Shown here in pieces: positions 35,800-44,261 of a stretch of 44,334 nt of DNA (the stretch's first letter is position 1; the number at the start of each line of letters is the position of its first letter). The DNA is from Lachnospiraceae bacterium (GTDB lineage Bacteria > Bacillota > Clostridia > Lachnospirales > Lachnospiraceae): assembly GCA_017513625.1 (NCBI GenBank), contig JAFXEW010000094.1, positions 1 to 44,334 of the forward strand. The letters run 5' to 3'. Position numbers and translations under genes: made by a program. The notes beneath the pieces are model-generated. The model was not told the origin of the DNA. It ran no database searches and worked only from the letters and a program-made list of their open reading frames with translations.

Positions 35800-38358
35800 A
35801 TGTTTAAAAAGATAAAAGCATCAGTGGGTAAAATGGTGACCATGCCCCGTGTAATGCCGGTTCTGGCATTTTTACTTCCTGTAGGTATGATGATCTTTTT
35901 GTTTATTGTACAGGAGATATATCCCTTCGGTGGCAGAAGTTTTGTGGTATCGGATATGTACCATCAGTATGTTCCGTTTTTTAAGGAATTTGTCAGGATG
36001 GTGAAAGAAGGGGAAAGCCTGACTTTTACTTATAATATCGGTATCGGTTCCAGTTTTCTGGCGTTATATGTGTATTATCTGGCCAGTCCCGTACACTGGC
36101 TGGCGTTTCTGTTTCCGGTGGATCATTTAGTGGAGTTTATGACCTATCTGACTGTGATTAAGATGGGCTTATGCGGCCTGACTGCGTACATATATATGCA
36201 GAAGCATTACAGTGACAAAGGGGAGGCTATTGTAAATGATCATAGGGTAATGGCCCTTATATGCTCTGCTTTTTATGCGATTTCAGGCTATATGATGGCC
36301 TATGACTGGAATATTATGTGGATAGACTGCGTGATATTGCTACCTCTGATTTTACTGGGACTGGAGAGAATGGTAAGGAATAATAAGCCATGGCTTTACT
36401 ATATCATGCTGTCGCTTTGTATCTTTACCAATTACTATATTTCCATTATGGTCTGCATCTTTGTGGTGCTGTATTTTTTGTTCCTTTTTATGACAGAAAA
36501 GATGAACTGGAAGGCATTGGGGCAGTTTGTGCTTTTTTCCCTTCTGGCAGGAGGAACAGCAGGAGTACTTCTGGTGCCGGAGGTTTGTTATATTTTACAG
36601 ACAGACTTTGGTAATATGGATTTTCCCAAGACCTTGGAATCCTACTTTTCCGTACTTGACATGCTGGCCAGACATTGTGTATGCGTGACTACGGAAAGAG
36701 GTCTGGACCACTGGCCCAATATTTACTGCGGAAGTGCGGTTTTTGTATTGATTCCCCTTTATATAACCAATGCAAAGATACCCATGAAGAAGCGTTTTGG
36801 TATGGCAGCGCTGGCTTCTGCGATGTTGGTTGGCTTTAGTACCAATATGCTTAATTTTATCTGGCACGGATTGAATTATCCGGATTCTCTTCCTGCCAGA
36901 CAGTCTTTTATTTATATTTTTCTGATTCTGGTGATGTGTTTTGAGGCACTGCGTTATGTGAAGGACATGGAGCCGGGACATATTTTAAGAAGTTTTTTGG
37001 CAGGAGCCTTTTTCCTTTTGTTTTGTGAGAAGTTTGTGGAGCATGAGGACTTTGCTACAGGTGTGATTTTGCTTACATTGCTCTTTACCACGCTGTATGC
37101 CGTACTGCTGTATTTGTATCGTACCCATACGGAGGAATGGAAACATTGTATTCTGGGCATTATGGCAGTAGGACTTGTGATTGTGGAGTTGGGAGCCAAT
37201 ATGGTAAACACGAAGGTGGGTTCTACCATAAGAGAGAATTATTTGGGACCGCTGGATGATTACAGTGACCTGTATCAGTTGACACAGGTTATGGATAATG
37301 ATTTCTACAGAATGGAGAAATTTACCAGAAAGACCAAGAATGACGGCACTCTGGCAGGCTATCCTACTGCGTCCGTATTTTCGTCCACACTGAATTCTAA
37401 TGTAATGGATATGTACAAGCGTCTGGGTATGAGACACAGCAAGGTTTATTATGGATTTGACGGAGCTACGGCTCTTACTTCAGCTATGCTGAATGTAAAG
37501 TATATGTTGGGGGAAAAGGACTCCTATGGCAATTCCCTGTATACCCTGTTAGAGAAAAAAGGTGATGTATATCTGTACAGGGCAGAAAAGACACTTCCCT
37601 TCGGTTATGTGGCACCTTCCGGCTGGGACATGAACGGAGGAACCACTACCGACGGTATCAGATTGCAGAATAAAATGGTGCAGAGGCTGGGAATATCAGG
37701 TAAACTGTTTACCTCCGTGGACAAGCAAAGTAAGAAGGAAACCATAGAATTTACAGCATCACAGGACGGTGTGTACTACGGATTGGTAACCGCTTCCGGA
37801 ACTAAAAAGATTGATGTCAAAGGCGACAGTATGAACGGCCATACCTTCACGGATTTAAAGGTGGACAGGATATTGTATCTGGGAGAACTGGCAGCAGGAG
37901 AAAGCATAAGCCTGACCAATGGTGATGATACGGATAAATCACCCGAGATATCAGTAGAGTTTTTCCGTATGGACGGACAGGTACTGGATCAGGCCCTTGA
38001 ATTGCTTTCATCCCGTCATATGGAAAATGTGGTATATGATAACGAGAGTTTATCGGGAACCATACATCTGGATGAGCCGGGCAAATTAATCTTGTCACTT
38101 CCTAATGAAGATAGTTTTAAGGTGAAGGTAAACGGTGAAGAAATCACGCCGGACAGCTTTGGAAATGCTCTTATGGCATTTGAACTGGAGGCAGGAGATT
38201 ATGATATCGAAATGGAATATTATCCGGTGGGAGCAACGGAGGGCATTCTGGTGAGCTGTTTTAGCATTGCCATTGCGGTAATCCTGGCATTGTTAGCATT
38301 TTTTACCCGTAAAACAGCAAAAAATACAATTGGAAGCCGGGAAGAGGCTATGGTATAA
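35800..38358 (+). CDS. YfhO family membrane protein
   Basis: An 852-residue integral membrane protein of the YfhO family. About 12 helices span residues 20-480. The first outside loop has SDMYHQYVPFFKEF and NIGIGSSFLALYVYYLASP, typical of the family. Residues about 490-815 form a large outside domain rich in beta structure, followed by a last helix (about 815-840). YfhO proteins are GT-C-like and act in glycosylation of lipoteichoic acid in some Firmicutes; that function is inferred here. ATG 35800 was chosen over TTG 35779. Its stop codon lies inside the -10 box of the next promoter. Confidence 0.88.
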   Translation: MFKKIKASVGKMVTMPRVMPVLAFLLPVGMMIFLFIVQEIYPFGGRSFVVSDMYHQYVPFFKEFVRMVKEGESLTFTYNIGIGSSFLALYVYYLASPVHWLAFLFPVDHLVEFMTYLTVIKMGLCGLTAYIYMQKHYSDKGEAIVNDHRVMALICSAFYAISGYMMAYDWNIMWIDCVILLPLILLGLERMVRNNKPWLYYIMLSLCIFTNYYISIMVCIFVVLYFLFLFMTEKMNWKALGQFVLFSLLAGGTAGVLLVPEVCYILQTDFGNMDFPKTLESYFSVLDMLARHCVCVTTERGLDHWPNIYCGSAVFVLIPLYITNAKIPMKKRFGMAALASAMLVGFSTNMLNFIWHGLNYPDSLPARQSFIYIFLILVMCFEALRYVKDMEPGHILRSFLAGAFFLLFCEKFVEHEDFATGVILLTLLFTTLYAVLLYLYRTHTEEWKHCILGIMAVGLVIVELGANMVNTKVGSTIRENYLGPLDDYSDLYQLTQVMDNDFYRMEKFTRKTKNDGTLAGYPTASVFSSTLNSNVMDMYKRLGMRHSKVYYGFDGATALTSAMLNVKYMLGEKDSYGNSLYTLLEKKGDVYLYRAEKTLPFGYVAPSGWDMNGGTTTDGIRLQNKMVQRLGISGKLFTSVDKQSKKETIEFTASQDGVYYGLVTASGTKKIDVKGDSMNGHTFTDLKVDRILYLGELAAGESISLTNGDDTDKSPEISVEFFRMDGQVLDQALELLSSRHMENVVYDNESLSGTIHLDEPGKLILSLPNEDSFKVKVNGEEITPDSFGNALMAFELEAGDYDIEMEYYPVGATEGILVSCFSIAIAVILALLAFFTRKTAKNTIGSREEAMV

Positions 38359-38359
38359 T
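38330..38359 (+). promoter_or_regulatory. Promoter of the KDPG aldolase-KDG kinase pair
   Basis: TTGGAA (38330-38335), 18-base spacer, TATAAT (38354-38359) preceded by TGn, an extended -10. The yfhO stop TAA is inside the -10. Confidence 0.68.
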
Positions 38360-38417
38360 TTCATCGAAATGTAACTGTTTATTTGGCGACGAAATCGTTG
38401 CAGAAATGAGAGGAAGT

Positions 38418-39383
38418 ATGAATCCTGTATTAGAGCAAATCAGAAAAATCGGTATAGTACCCGTGGTAAAGATTGACAGAGTGGAGGATGCAATTCCTTT
38501 GGCAAAAGCATTATGTGCAGGAGGACTGCCTTGTGCAGAGGTGACTTTCCGTACGGATGCGGCAGCAGGTGCCATTAAGGCGATGAAGGAGCATTTCCCT
38601 CAGATGTGTGTAGGTGCCGGTACGGTGCTGAATGCACAGCAGGTGGATGCTGCGGTAGATGCGGGAGCACAGTTTATTGTAAGTCCGGGACTGAATCCCA
38701 GAACAGTGAAGTATTGCCTGGAAAAGGGAGTGCCCATTACACCCGGTACTTCAAGCCCCAGTGATATTGAACAGGCCATTGAATTAGGGCTGGATGTGGT
38801 AAAGTTTTTCCCAGCGGAACAGTCAGGAGGACTTGCCAAGATTAAAGCCATGGCAGCGCCCTATGTGAATATGAAATTCATGCCTACGGGAGGCATCAGT
38901 GCCAAGAATCTGAACTCCTATCTGGATTTTGACAGAATCATTGCATGCGGCGGCTCCTGGATGGTGCCCGGCGATTTGATTAACGCAGGTGAGTGGGACA
39001 GGATTGAGCAGCTTACCAGAGAGGCAGTGCAGACCATGCTGGGATTTGAACTGGCACATGTAGGTATCAATGCTGCTAATGAGACACAGGCCATGCAGGC
39101 TGCAAACCGTTTCGGTTTTATCTTTGGTATGCCGGTAAAAAGCGGTAACAGTTCCGTATTTGCAGGTGAGGCTGTAGAAGTGTTGAATAGTCCGGGGCGC
39201 GGCCAAAGCGGTCACATTGCCATCCGTACCAATTATATAGACAGAGCAGTGAATTATCTGGGCAGTGTGCTGGGAGTTACCTTTGATGAGGAATCCGCAA
39301 AGCGTGATGCCAAAGGTGCATTAAAGGCTATTTATCTGCAGGAAGAAATTGCAGGTTTTGCAGTTCATCTGGTGCAGAAGTAA
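38418..39383 (+). CDS. KDPG/KHG aldolase fused to a glyoxalase-like domain
   Basis: A 321-residue fusion. Residues about 1-210 are a complete KDPG/KHG aldolase (Eda), with Glu in AEVTFRTD, GAGTVLN and the Schiff-base Lys in VVKFFPAE; GGISAKNLNSYL contacts phosphate. It splits 2-keto-3-deoxy-6-phosphogluconate to pyruvate and glyceraldehyde-3-phosphate. Residues about 213-321 resemble a VOC (glyoxalase/bleomycin-resistance) domain, with FELAHVGINAANE and GHIAIRTNYIDRAVNYL. The kinase that makes its substrate follows 42 bp later. ATG 38418 is preferred because agagg precedes it; ATG 38406 lacks a ribosome binding site. Confidence 0.9.
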   Translation: MNPVLEQIRKIGIVPVVKIDRVEDAIPLAKALCAGGLPCAEVTFRTDAAAGAIKAMKEHFPQMCVGAGTVLNAQQVDAAVDAGAQFIVSPGLNPRTVKYCLEKGVPITPGTSSPSDIEQAIELGLDVVKFFPAEQSGGLAKIKAMAAPYVNMKFMPTGGISAKNLNSYLDFDRIIACGGSWMVPGDLINAGEWDRIEQLTREAVQTMLGFELAHVGINAANETQAMQAANRFGFIFGMPVKSGNSSVFAGEAVEVLNSPGRGQSGHIAIRTNYIDRAVNYLGSVLGVTFDEESAKRDAKGALKAIYLQEEIAGFAVHLVQK

Positions 39384-39425
39384 GAGATTAGCAGAGAGAT
39401 ATTGTAAACGGAAAGGAATATAAAC

Positions 39426-40457
39426 ATGGCAAAAGTGATTACCATGGGCGAAATCATGTTGAGATTGTCCACACCTAATAATGAGAAGTTTATTCAGGCA
39501 GATGAATTTGATGTGAACTACGGCGGCGGCGAAGCCAATGTAGCGGTTTCACTGGCAAATTACGGTCATGATGCAGAGTTTGTAACCGCTGTTCCCGATA
39601 ATGAAATCGGTGAATGCGCAGTTGCCGCACTGAGAAAATATAATGTGGGCACAAAGCATATTGCCAGATGTGGTGAGAGACTGGGTATTTATTTCCTGGA
39701 GACAGGCTCTTCCATGAGACCCTCCAAGGTAGTATATGACAGAGCACATTCCTCTATCTCTACGGCTACTGAGGAGGATTATGACTTTGATGCCATATTT
39801 GAAGGGGCTGACTGGTTCCATTTTACAGGTATTACCCCTGCTGTGTCCGACAGCGCAGCTGAGCTTACAGAGAAAGCACTGATTGCAGCTAAAAAGCATG
39901 GTGTAAAGGTATCTGTGGATTTGAATTTCCGAAAAAAGCTCTGGAGTTCTGAAAAAGCACAGAAGGTAATGACCAATCTGATGCAGTATGTGGATGTATG
40001 TATCGGAAACGAAGAAGATGCGGAGCTGGTGCTTGGATTTAAACCGGGAGATACTGATGTAACAAGCGGTGAGTTGGAATTGGCCGGTTATAAATCCATA
40101 TTTGAACAGATGGTGGCTAAATTTAACTTCAGCCACTGTGTATCCTCCCTGCGTGTGAGCCGTTCGGCTTCCGACAATGGTTGGTCCGCATGTATTTATT
40201 CCGGAGAAACAGGTGAATTTTACCATTCTAAGGAATACATCATTCATCCCATCGTTGATCGTGTGGGCGGCGGTGATTCCTTTGCAGCCGGCGTGATTTG
40301 CGGTTTGCTGGATGGTAAAGACTTTAAGGAAGCGCTGGAGTTTGGTGTGGCAGCTTCTGCGTTAAAGCATACCATTCCCGGAGACTTTAATCTGGTTACC
40401 AGAAAAGAAGTGGAGACATTAGCAGGCGGCGATGCATCCGGAAGAGTGCAGAGATAA
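39426..40457 (+). CDS. kdgK: 2-dehydro-3-deoxygluconokinase (PfkB family)
   Basis: A 343-residue sugar kinase of the PfkB family. The substrate-binding N-terminus has MGEIMLRLS and VNYGGGEANVAVSLANYG. The catalytic block is DRVGGGDSFAAGVICGLL, with the active Asp in GGGDS. KDG kinases phosphorylate 2-keto-3-deoxygluconate, which fits the KDPG aldolase gene upstream. Together they form the last two steps of hexuronate (pectin, glucuronoxylan) breakdown. The enzymes of the earlier steps are not in the window. Ribosome binding site aaagga. Confidence 0.9.
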   Translation: MAKVITMGEIMLRLSTPNNEKFIQADEFDVNYGGGEANVAVSLANYGHDAEFVTAVPDNEIGECAVAALRKYNVGTKHIARCGERLGIYFLETGSSMRPSKVVYDRAHSSISTATEEDYDFDAIFEGADWFHFTGITPAVSDSAAELTEKALIAAKKHGVKVSVDLNFRKKLWSSEKAQKVMTNLMQYVDVCIGNEEDAELVLGFKPGDTDVTSGELELAGYKSIFEQMVAKFNFSHCVSSLRVSRSASDNGWSACIYSGETGEFYHSKEYIIHPIVDRVGGGDSFAAGVICGLLDGKDFKEALEFGVAASALKHTIPGDFNLVTRKEVETLAGGDASGRVQR

Positions 40458-40487
40458 AGAACGTATAATAAAGTATAGATGAATGAA

Positions 40488-40521
40488 ATGACCCCGGTCT
40501 TGGTGAACCGGGGTCATTGCT
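40488..40521. terminator. Bidirectional terminator between kdgK and pfk
   Basis: atgaccccggt (40488-40498) pairs with accggggtcat (40507-40517), with a short T-run following. Confidence 0.82.
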
Positions 40522-40538
40522 TTACTTATTGCTTTGAA

Positions 40539-41786
40539 TTATTTTTTGTAGAGCTCCTTGGGGGTGTAGAGATGTCTGGGAATACCGTCCACCATAACGG
40601 GAGATACATCACCCTGGATAAGGGGCTTAACATATGCTACGAACTCATCTGTAACATAAGTGCCGTCCTTGGTAATCCACTCTCTGGGTACACATTTTTC
40701 ATCGTTGGCAATCTTGTGTACATTTTTAACTGCAGTCTGGCACTGATAAGGATCTTCAGAGGTTCTCTGCAGGGTAACCATCATGCCGGAGTCGCCTTCA
40801 TCAGCAGCCTTAACAGCAGCACCGCCAACGGAATAAGCTTCCAGAATATCTACACGGGAAGCAATATGGGAGCCTGCACGCTGCAGGGTACTGAATTCGA
40901 TGGCACGGGTCTTGGCGCCCAGTTCTTTGGAAATAAAGCTTGCCAGATAGGAAGCGGTTCCTGTCAGCTGCTTGTGACCGAATGCATCCACGAAATCAGA
41001 GGTGTTGCCAAGTTCACATACATACCGTCCGTCTGCGGTACGGATACCTTCGGATACAGCTACTACTACGGAAGGTTTCTTGGTCAGGAGCTGTTTCACC
41101 TTTTTCTTAAAGTCTTCGGGATCAAATACTACCTCGGGCAGATAAATCATATCAGGACCGTCGCAGTCTTCACACTTGGAAAGTGCAGCAGCGCCGGTCA
41201 GCCATCCTGCATTACGTCCCATAACTTCTACGATGGTAACCAGACCCTGGGGATATTCCAGACAGAAGCTGTCACGGATGATTTCTTTCATGGAAGTACC
41301 GATATATTTAGCGGCACTGCCGTAGCCGGGCGTATGGTCGGTTAAAGCCAGGTCGTTATCTATGGTCTTGGGACATCCGATAAAACGGGTGCTGTGACCT
41401 GTGAGAATCGCATAATCGGATAATTTCTTAATGGTATCCATGGAATCATTACCACCGATATAGATGAAAGCTTCAATATCCAGCTTGTCCAAAATGGCAA
41501 ATAGCTTTTCGTATACAGCCTTGTCCTCATGGATGCCGGGAAGCTTGAAACGGCAGGAACCCAGGAATGCAGCAGGAGTTCTTTTCAAAAGTTCAACATC
41601 AAGGTCTGTCTTGATATAATCGGATAAATCCAGATAGTGCTCATTTAACAAACCCTGTACACCATGAAGCATACCATATACTTTTTTTGCTCCACGGTCG
41701 ATAGCGGTACGATACACACCTGCCAGGCTGGAATTAATCGCAGCTGTAGGGCCGCCGGATTGTCCCACAATAATGTTACGTTTCAT
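40539..41786 (-). CDS. 6-phosphofructokinase, probably PPi-dependent
   Basis: A 415-residue phosphofructokinase of the PfkA family. Motifs are GQSGGPTAAIN at the start, YIGGNDSMDTI, CPKTIDNDL, and MGRNAGWLTGA for fructose-6-phosphate. PPi-dependent enzymes have Lys in PKTIDND where ATP enzymes have Gly, and Asp after GG(D/N), as here. The first Asp of the usual GGDD is Asn in this protein. It probably makes fructose-1,6-bisphosphate from fructose-6-phosphate and pyrophosphate. It is a single gene with a strong ribosome binding site (aggaggt), convergent to kdgK. Confidence 0.88.
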   Translation of the reverse strand: MKRNIIVGQSGGPTAAINSSLAGVYRTAIDRGAKKVYGMLHGVQGLLNEHYLDLSDYIKTDLDVELLKRTPAAFLGSCRFKLPGIHEDKAVYEKLFAILDKLDIEAFIYIGGNDSMDTIKKLSDYAILTGHSTRFIGCPKTIDNDLALTDHTPGYGSAAKYIGTSMKEIIRDSFCLEYPQGLVTIVEVMGRNAGWLTGAAALSKCEDCDGPDMIYLPEVVFDPEDFKKKVKQLLTKKPSVVVAVSEGIRTADGRYVCELGNTSDFVDAFGHKQLTGTASYLASFISKELGAKTRAIEFSTLQRAGSHIASRVDILEAYSVGGAAVKAADEGDSGMMVTLQRTSEDPYQCQTAVKNVHKIANDEKCVPREWITKDGTYVTDEFVAYVKPLIQGDVSPVMVDGIPRHLYTPKELYKK

Positions 41787-42026
41787 GTGAATACCTCCTA
41801 AAATATAGTTTTTCAGTAATTATATTATATTTTACTTATTTGCTATTTTACTATATTTTTCAGAAAATTTCTACATTTATTTGCAATGTGAAAGAAAAAA
41901 GTTTGGTAAAATATGGAAAGTGTGATATTTAAACAACCGGTCCGAAGAATTTCGTATATGTACAATTCCGGTAATGTGATAAAATAGAGAATATAGTCAG
42001 AAGAAAAAAGATGGAGAAATGATAAT

Positions 42027-42524
42027 ATGTCACTTATTGGATTTGTAAAAGAATTGTGGGGCGGAGCAGAACAGCTGTCAGAAAAGAAGTACGGAATAAT
42101 CAGAATCAATATGACAATAAGATTGTTGGCAGCAATTTTACTTGTTGGCATATGGTTGAATGACAGGTGGGGATTAGGCATTCGTTTATTAGAAGTTACG
42201 TGGAACTTATGGGAAGAATCTCTTCGGAAAGGTCTTAATCAAAATATATATGGTGCATGTATATTTTGGGTGCTTTATGACTTAATAGGATCCCGGCTAT
42301 TGGAACTGGGATGTGTTATATGGGAAGTGGAGAAAAACAAAAAAACAAAGTTATCCCCCCTAAAATATACATTGGATGACCTGATTGATTTTGGATGTTC
42401 TGTTTTCTTTTTGATGTATGCGATAAATCAGCTGATTGAGTACAATATAACAAAAGAATCCCAAAGGAAGCCAATGTCATTTACCGTGGAAAGCGTTACC
42501 GCCTGTATTGGACCGGTAATGTGA
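42027..42524 (+). CDS. Small membrane protein of unknown function
   Basis: A 165-residue protein I do not recognise. Two clear hydrophobic segments are about residues 30-45 and 125-140, with a third weaker one at 75-90. The start has a tggag ribosome binding site. The upstream 240 bases are AT-rich with a possible -10 (taaaat) near 41980. The last about 20 residues overlap another open frame that encodes a plausible protein tail (see next entry), so a frameshift near 42445-42470 may have altered the true C-terminus. Confidence 0.6.
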   Translation: MSLIGFVKELWGGAEQLSEKKYGIIRINMTIRLLAAILLVGIWLNDRWGLGIRLLEVTWNLWEESLRKGLNQNIYGACIFWVLYDLIGSRLLELGCVIWEVEKNKKTKLSPLKYTLDDLIDFGCSVFFLMYAINQLIEYNITKESQRKPMSFTVESVTACIGPVM

Positions 42525-42667
42525 TTGGATTAGATTCCCATGCAGAAAAGCCTGAATGGCGATTAGATGCATGGGGAGGCGGTGAAACGTTTTCCCTTGA
42601 AGATGCAGTAAAAGACAAGGAAGGAAATCTGACTGTAGAAAGCAATGTATATGATGCGGGAGAGTAG
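42440..42667 (+). pseudogene. Open frame without start, possible frameshifted tail
   Basis: A frame different from the preceding gene is open for 75 codons with coding-like composition: NVIYRGKRYRLYWTGNVIG ... WRLDAWGGGETFSLEDAV ... VESNVYDAGE, then TAG at 42665. No ATG, GTG or TTG with a ribosome binding site precedes the conserved-looking part. It may be the original C-terminus of the 42027 gene or a leftover of another gene. I do not recognise the family. Confidence 0.4.
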
Positions 42668-42673
42668 TGCTCC

Positions 42674-42853
42674 TCAAGATAATATTTCAAAATCCGGGAA
42701 CACACCATTTTGTACACAGTTAATGATGTTCAGAGCTTCGTTTCGGGCTCTTTGAATGCCCTCACAGGTGTCCACCAGGCCGGCATATAGCAATCTGTCA
42801 ATAATATCATCTGTCAATTCGGCTTCTGTTAATTGAGATACCAGCATTTTCAT
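42674..42853 (-). CDS. Small protein of unknown function (59 residues)
   Basis: The frame reads MKMLVSQLTEAELTDDIIDR at the start and ends NGVFPDFEILS. A good ribosome binding site (aaaggaa) lies directly before ATG, and it starts 28 bases downstream of the GNAT stop on the same strand, so it is probably cotranscribed. The sequence is acidic and likely helical, with two Cys. No function is assigned. It is too short for common gene-length cut-offs. Confidence 0.6.
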   Translation of the reverse strand: MKMLVSQLTEAELTDDIIDRLLYAGLVDTCEGIQRARNEALNIINCVQNGVFPDFEILS

Positions 42854-42880
42854 TTCCTTTCATAAGATCAATCAAGAAAA

Positions 42881-43324
42881 TCAGTTTATTTCCTTCATAT
42901 ATATTTTTTCTTCTGTTCCCCATGGTGCCATCTTACGGTCTATAATATGGAATCCATACCTTTCATACAGATTTATATGGTCACTGACCAAATACACTCT
43001 ATTAAAACCAACAGACTTTAAATATTCCATGGCACATTGAATCAGTTTCCCGCTCAATCGATTCCCCCTATAATTTTCTCCGACAAAGAGATATCCGATA
43101 TAAGGTGTGTAAGCAACATTTGGAATACAGTCTGTTTTTGAAACAGTGCAAAAGCCACATATATTTGCGTTATCTGACAAGGCGATAACTCTTTCCCAGT
43201 CACTAAATCCATTGTTGTCCATATGGTATGCTAATGCTTTCCCGGCTCTCCAGGAACAATTCTCAGCATAGTTTTTCAGTGATTCCCACATTTCATCAGA
43301 TGGGGTAATGGTGTGGATATTCAT
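42881..43324 (-). CDS. GNAT family N-acetyltransferase
   Basis: A 147-residue acetyltransferase of the GNAT fold. The acetyl-CoA loop is VGENYRGNRLSGKLI (about 75-90), preceded by YIGYLFV. The end has VYLVSDHINLYERYGF, the typical last helix-strand unit. The substrate is unknown. I chose ATG 43324, six bases from aaggag; ATG 43330 is directly adjacent to it and less likely. It precedes the 59-residue small gene. Confidence 0.87.
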   Translation of the reverse strand: MNIHTITPSDEMWESLKNYAENCSWRAGKALAYHMDNNGFSDWERVIALSDNANICGFCTVSKTDCIPNVAYTPYIGYLFVGENYRGNRLSGKLIQCAMEYLKSVGFNRVYLVSDHINLYERYGFHIIDRKMAPWGTEEKIYMKEIN

Positions 43325-43340
43325 ATGCATCTCCTTAGGT

Positions 43341-43369
43341 AGTATATAAGTTGAGACTTGTTACTCCAA
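43341..43369 (-). promoter_or_regulatory. Promoter of the GNAT gene with inverted repeat
   Basis: On the minus strand TTGGAG (43369-43364), 17-base spacer, TATACT (43346-43341). actcc at 43363 and ggagt at 43376 form an inverted repeat at the -35, and aaaatggagttt occurs twice (43371-43382 and 43396-43407). Confidence 0.45.
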
Positions 43370-43420
43370 CAAAATGGAGTTTCTATTGATTTATAAAAAT
43401 GGAGTTTGAAATTGTTCTTC

Positions 43421-43942
43421 CTAAATGCTATGAATTTCCTTGCCGGTTACACCTTTAATGAACTCACGAAATTCTTCGATAGTGCCACCTGTAATACTTT
43501 TTTTGTTATAAATCTGGGCATGGCTTTGGCTAAACACAAATACAAAGTATTCCGCCGTTTCTGCAAGTAACATAATAGTGTTATACTTGAATTCCGAACT
43601 ACCAATTTCTGTTTCTGAATGATAGCCTTCTGCGTTGAATGTTACCGTTGCCGTATTTAATCCCGGCAACATTCGTTTGCGGGCAATATATCCGTTAATT
43701 TGATCTTCAAAAATCAAGAAAATAAAGAGAATTGCAACAACAAGCCATGTGATAATCGTTTTGAAATTAAGAACAAATTCTTTGTCCCCAAGAGGTAACG
43801 TAAGCAAAACTGCAAGTATAATGACAATAATTCCGAAAATATGGGAGCGCTTACTTCTTTTTTTTCGTGCGGTCTTTCTGATTGCTTTTGCCATAATGGT
43901 TATTGCTTCTTGGTTATATGCTGTTTCAAACTTAAATTCCAT
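43421..43942 (-). CDS. YcxB-like membrane protein
   Basis: A 173-residue protein with two TM helices (about 35-53 and 60-80) and a C-terminal soluble domain. The domain reads VTFNAEGYHSETEIGSSEFKYNTI ... YFVFVFSQSHAQIYNKKSITGG, which matches the YcxB-like family. Its function is unknown. A strong ribosome binding site (gggaggt) precedes the start. The GNAT gene lies 96 bases downstream with its own promoter. Confidence 0.82.
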   Translation of the reverse strand: MEFKFETAYNQEAITIMAKAIRKTARKKRSKRSHIFGIIVIILAVLLTLPLGDKEFVLNFKTIITWLVVAILFIFLIFEDQINGYIARKRMLPGLNTATVTFNAEGYHSETEIGSSEFKYNTIMLLAETAEYFVFVFSQSHAQIYNKKSITGGTIEEFREFIKGVTGKEIHSI

Positions 43943-44261
43943 TTGTGTACCTCCCTAAGTTAGTAGATTTATATACAGTTGCATGCACTGTCAAATGCTT
44001 ATTTATCTTTATCCATCATTATAGCACTTTTTCAAATAGGAACAAACAGGATTTATTATCTGTTCTGCAGTACATTGAGCAACCGAAAGTAGCGGCACTG
44101 TTCTCTCAACTTTCGCCACATAAAAAGCGGAAGATGGGACTTGAATGAATTTGTACCTAAAAAAACACGATAGAAAGGGGCTTTTCAGCACATCATCTGC
44201 AAGTGTAACAAAAGTGTAACAAAACTTCCGCTGACCTTTACAAACTGAAAGTTTCGTGTTC
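43943..44261. other. Intergenic region with an 11-base tandem repeat
   Basis: About 320 bases without a convincing gene. aagtgtaacaa is repeated twice in tandem at 44201-44222, possibly a regulator site. A plus-strand frame ending at 44148 (QYIEQPKVAALFSQLSPHKK) could be a gene remnant, but it has no proper start. Confidence 0.45.

Noticed and set aside
39549-40247. 232-residue minus-strand frame inside kdgK
   Set aside because: Antisense to a complete PfkB kinase with catalytic motif; no domain visible.
40479-41345. 288-residue plus-strand frame opposite the phosphofructokinase
   Set aside because: It begins in the terminator hairpin and is the complement of a well-conserved enzyme.
43945-44148. 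67-residue plus-strand frame after the YcxB-like gene
   Set aside because: Its start overlaps the divergent gene's leader and lacks a ribosome binding site; only the last 30 codons look coding-like, so it is noted as a possible remnant.
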